Below, in pieces: positions 61,346-64,000 of a DNA stretch of 64,000 nucleotides (positions are counted from its first letter, which is position 1; the number at the start of each line of letters is the position of its first letter). Position numbers and translations under genes: made by a program. This DNA comes from Marinihelvus sp942491555. GTDB lineage: Bacteria; Pseudomonadota; Gammaproteobacteria; Xanthomonadales; SZUA-36. The stretch spans positions 868,001 through 932,000 of the forward strand of contig CALOBN010000005.1 of NCBI GenBank assembly GCA_942491555.1, read 5' to 3'. The notes below the pieces were generated by a model. It ran no database searches. It worked only from the letters and a program-made list of their open reading frames with translations, and was not told the DNA's origin.

Positions 61346-62245
61346 ATGATGACCAGTTCAGACCAGCAGCCGCCACGTCGCTTTCAGGCAGCCGTGTCCG
61401 GCGCGGACACTGCGATCAGCGCGGAGTTGGCACTTCATCGGAACAGCGATGCCGGGTACATCGCCGCCCAGGCCGAGCTGTTTCGCGCCCGGGTGGATGG
61501 TCTGCAGATCCAGGACAACCCGCTGGCCTGGGTCAATATGTCGGTCCTGGCGGCATCCAGTCTGCTCCTGGCAGCGGGGGTGGATCCGGTGCCGAGGGTC
61601 ACCTGTCGTGATCGTAACCGCATTGGTCTGTTGAGCGATCTGCTTGGTTTACGGGCCCTGGGTGTTCAAAGCCTTTTGCTTGGCCGTGGCAGGCGGGTGG
61701 GCAAGAAGCATCCGCTGCACGCGACGACCGTGTTCGATATGACCGGTCGCGAATTGATTTCGATGGCTGCAGAGCTTGATGAGGACGAGGCGTCGAGCCC
61801 GTTTTTTATCGGCACCGGCGCCAAGGCTCACCGGGTCAAGCCCGGCTGGAGGGCCGAAGCATTGACTGCCCGTGGCGAAGCGGGCGCCCAGTTCGTACAA
61901 ACCCAGCTGTGCTTCAACGCGGATCTTTTAAAGCACTGGCTGGATGCGCTTGTGGAAGCACAGCTCACCTGGCGCTATTCAATCGTGGTCAGCCTGACAG
62001 TCTTTCCCAGCGCGGATTCTGCCCGCTGGGTAAAAGAAAACATGCTGGACTCAAAAATTCCCGACTCCATTATCGAGCGCCTCGAGGGTGCCGATGACGA
62101 GGCTGCAGAGGGCGTAGCCATTTGCGCTGAAGCCATGCGGGAAATCGCTGCCCTGCCGGGGGTTTCCGGACTGCACCTGATGAACCTCGGTGAACCTGAG
62201 TTGCTGGCGCAGGCCATTGATGCTTCTGGCTTACGCAGGGCTTAG
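61346..62245 (+). CDS. MetF-like (methylenetetrahydrofolate-reductase-fold) protein
   Basis: A 299-residue protein that reads like a MetF-type TIM barrel: AVSGADTAISAELALHRNSD, VTCRDRNRIGLLSDLLGLRA and GVQSLLLGRGRRVG (the usual GDP of MetF is replaced by GRG), then QTQLCFNADLLKHWLDAL. It is divergent from the PuuB-like gene and convergent with the DadA-like gene. A one-carbon role would suit the GcvT-like protein and the demethylating enzymes of the cluster. The call rests on pattern recognition, so a non-canonical MetF relative is more likely than true MetF. Confidence 0.7.
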   Translation: MMTSSDQQPPRRFQAAVSGADTAISAELALHRNSDAGYIAAQAELFRARVDGLQIQDNPLAWVNMSVLAASSLLLAAGVDPVPRVTCRDRNRIGLLSDLLGLRALGVQSLLLGRGRRVGKKHPLHATTVFDMTGRELISMAAELDEDEASSPFFIGTGAKAHRVKPGWRAEALTARGEAGAQFVQTQLCFNADLLKHWLDALVEAQLTWRYSIVVSLTVFPSADSARWVKENMLDSKIPDSIIERLEGADDEAAEGVAICAEAMREIAALPGVSGLHLMNLGEPELLAQAIDASGLRRA

Positions 62246-62285
62246 CTCTGGAGATTTTTTTGACGGTTGGGGTGGGGTGCAGTTT

Positions 62286-63701
62286 TTAGGGAAAGACGTT
62301 TTCCAGGATGGCATTCCAGCGTTTGGCGCTGGGGCGGTTGGCGGATTCGGCCTGGTCGGCCAGGTGCATTAGCCGATAGCGTGCGGCTACTGCCAGCCAG
62401 CGCAGTGGCTCGGGCTCCCAGCGTTGTTGCGGGGGCGCGGTGCTGCCTTGCGGGTTGACCCAGGGGGTATGAGTGCGTTCTGTGTCCCGGGACAATACCA
62501 GGTCGGCCAGGGTGCGTCCGGCCAGGTTGGCGGCACACACGCCATCACCAAAATAACCTCCGGCCCAGCCGGATCGGGTGTTCTGATCCCAGACCACGCT
62601 GGGCAAAAGATCCCGTGCAACGCCCATTGGTCCACCCCAGGCGTGGCTGATGGGCTTGTTTTTGAGAATGGGAAAGATGTCTGCCAGGGCGCTGCGCACT
62701 TCGGTGATCAGCGTCTCGGTTTTGTCGAACTGCGTACGTATGCGCGATCCCCAGTAATAACTGCCGCGGCTGCCAAATGCGATGCGCCTGTCCCGCGTTA
62801 GCTGCCCGTAGGTGACCAGGTGCCTGCCATCATTCCAGGTGTGGCGCCGGCGTAAGCCGGTGGCTTCAATTTCAGCTTCGCTCAGGGGCTCGGTTGCGAT
62901 CATTAGAGAATGAACCGGCAACAGGCGGCGTTTCAGGCTCGGAATGGTTCCTGTAAACCCTTCTGTGGCGAGCAACACGGCGCCGCCGGTGATATTTCCT
63001 TCGGGGGTTTTTGCGTGCTGACCTTCAAGCGCCAGTACCGGTGAACGCTCATACAGCCGGACCCCTTTTTTTACCAGGGCCCGGGCCAGGCCGCGGGCCA
63101 GGGCTGCCGGTTGGATAGCGGCACAATGGGGCATAAACGCACCGCCGATCGCGCCATGGATATGCGCCCTGGCGTGGACTTCTTCGGCATCCAGAAGACG
63201 CATGTCCCCGGCACTGAATCCCAGATTGTGCCAGTAATCAACGGCCTCGCGCTCGCGCTGCCATTGTGTTGTATTGACTGCCGCGGATACATGGCCTGAC
63301 TTGTCGAAGTCGCACTCGATATTTTCCAGGCAACTCACCCGGCCGACTTCATCCACGGCTGCAAACATGTGCCGTTGCAGTTCAATGGCACTGTTGCGGC
63401 TGACGGGATTCTCAAGCCAATGATCGATACCCGAGAGATACGCAGAACACCAGCCGCCGTTGCGTCCGGAGGCACCAAACCCGGCAATGTCTGCCTCAAG
63501 TACCGCGATATCCAGGTGCGGGGCATGGGTTTTCAGGTAATAGGCGGTCCACAGACCGGTGTAGCCGGCACCCACAATGACGATGTCAGCGGTGTGTTCG
63601 CCGCTCAGCGCAGGCCGCGGTTCGAGACTGCCGCGCAGCGAGTCCAACCAATAGCTTTGGCTGCGATACACTGACTCCAATTCCTGTGCGTTTTGAGGCA
63701 T
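62286..63701 (-). CDS. FAD-dependent amine/amino-acid oxidoreductase (DadA/PuuB-like)
   Basis: A 471-residue flavoprotein. Motif TADIVIVGAGYTGLWTAYYL near residue 38, then DIAGFGASGRNGGWCSAYLS, and the C-terminal GWAGGYFGDGVCAANLAGRT. It belongs to the same superfamily as the gene at 59928 but is only distantly similar to it. I begin at the ATG 63701, where the family N-terminus starts (PQNAQELESVYRSQSYWLDS); MHA at 63707 is an alternative. It starts 3 bases from the divergent desaturase gene, so they share promoter DNA. The substrate is unknown. Confidence 0.88.
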   Translation of the reverse strand: MPQNAQELESVYRSQSYWLDSLRGSLEPRPALSGEHTADIVIVGAGYTGLWTAYYLKTHAPHLDIAVLEADIAGFGASGRNGGWCSAYLSGIDHWLENPVSRNSAIELQRHMFAAVDEVGRVSCLENIECDFDKSGHVSAAVNTTQWQREREAVDYWHNLGFSAGDMRLLDAEEVHARAHIHGAIGGAFMPHCAAIQPAALARGLARALVKKGVRLYERSPVLALEGQHAKTPEGNITGGAVLLATEGFTGTIPSLKRRLLPVHSLMIATEPLSEAEIEATGLRRRHTWNDGRHLVTYGQLTRDRRIAFGSRGSYYWGSRIRTQFDKTETLITEVRSALADIFPILKNKPISHAWGGPMGVARDLLPSVVWDQNTRSGWAGGYFGDGVCAANLAGRTLADLVLSRDTERTHTPWVNPQGSTAPPQQRWEPEPLRWLAVAARYRLMHLADQAESANRPSAKRWNAILENVFP

Positions 63702-63704
63702 GGC

Positions 63705-64000
63705 ATGCAGTCTATCACCGCTCGATTTTCCACTTGGTTTTCCGCTCAATTTCATGAGCCGGCAGGTCTGTGGTACCACGGTGGCGCGCTCCTTTACGCC
63801 TTGTCGGCCTACGCTCTTGGTGTCTGGGGTTTGCTGCAGGATTCCTGGTGGATCAATATTTTCGCCGTGGTGCTATGGGCCCACGGCATGACGATTGCCG
63901 CCTACCTGATCCACGAGGCGGGGCACAATACGGTGTTTCGCCGGAATGAGGACAACGCACGCCTGGGGCGCTTGCTGAATTGGGTTACCGGTACCGCGTA
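63705..64000 (+). CDS. Fatty-acid-desaturase-like membrane protein, cut by window end
   Basis: The first 98 residues of a membrane protein: LWYHGGALLYALSAYALGVW, INIFAVVLWAHGMTIAAYLI and HEAGHNTVFRRNEDNARLG. The HEAGH motif (HxxGH) after two membrane segments fits the first histidine box of fatty-acid desaturases and related di-iron membrane enzymes. The rest is outside the window, so the assignment is provisional. Confidence 0.65.
   Translation, partial: MQSITARFSTWFSAQFHEPAGLWYHGGALLYALSAYALGVWGLLQDSWWINIFAVVLWAHGMTIAAYLIHEAGHNTVFRRNEDNARLGRLLNWVTGTA

Overview
The window reads as chromosomal DNA of a GC-rich, free-living, probably aerobic and probably marine gammaproteobacterium. Signs of this are TonB-dependent uptake, many exported proteases and lipoproteins, a FlgO/TolB-like TPR protein, FbaA-type aldolase, BirA, PlsY and an exported protein ending in IFRDGFEP. 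A Woeseia- or Chromatiales-like lineage would fit, but that is inference from gene style only. I see no phage, insertion sequence, CRISPR array or rRNA. One tRNA (Thr, UGU) is present.

Left part (1-12.8 kb): a TonB receptor cut by the window edge stands divergent to a TPR protein. Then come an abutting pair of exported peptidases (M28, S9), an M23 peptidase, L-serine dehydratase, a glutaredoxin-like protein and a PspC protein. 12.9-16.4 kb is an overlapping operon: a fused FakA/FakB-like fatty-acid kinase, plsY and birA. A SPOR protein and the tRNA follow. 17.4-23.5 kb holds poorly known secreted proteins, one pair of which looks like a single frameshifted gene, plus a promoter with an FNR-like box. 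23.6-28.8 kb has a histidine kinase/response regulator pair, a methyltransferase-glycosyltransferase pair and an SDR. Next is a relic of a molybdopterin dehydrogenase, then a 1434-residue exported di-haem, beta-propeller, PKD-domain protein. At 33.5-35.9 kb an SbtA bicarbonate transporter, its PII-like SbtB and a divergent NhaR-like LysR regulator form a module.

The most striking region is 38-54 kb, with a related outlier at 59.9-63.7 kb. Eight overlapping or closely spaced minus-strand genes encode a class III aminotransferase, two PYROXD2-like flavoproteins, a GcvT-like protein, an ADP-forming acyl-CoA synthetase, an aldehyde dehydrogenase, an enoyl-CoA hydratase and a PuuA-like glutamine synthetase. 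Divergent from them are a BetI-like TetR regulator, an acyl-CoA dehydrogenase and a GbcA/CntA-type Rieske oxygenase. A near-perfect inverted repeat lies between the two units. Further right are two more PuuB/DadA-like amine flavoenzymes and a MetF-like protein. Together they suggest breakdown of an N-methylated amine or betaine: oxidative demethylation, transfer of one-carbon units to folate, deamination, and beta-oxidation-like processing of the carbon chain. The exact substrate cannot be read from the sequence. A 127-bp tandem repeat overlaps the end of the Rieske gene.

The right part (53.5-64 kb) also holds an M14 amidohydrolase, a LEA-type lipoprotein, an MscS channel, an MFS transporter, a DUF481 outer-membrane protein, class II aldolase and the start of a fatty-acid desaturase. 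Several genes appear to use unusual start codons (GTG, probably ATA and ATC).
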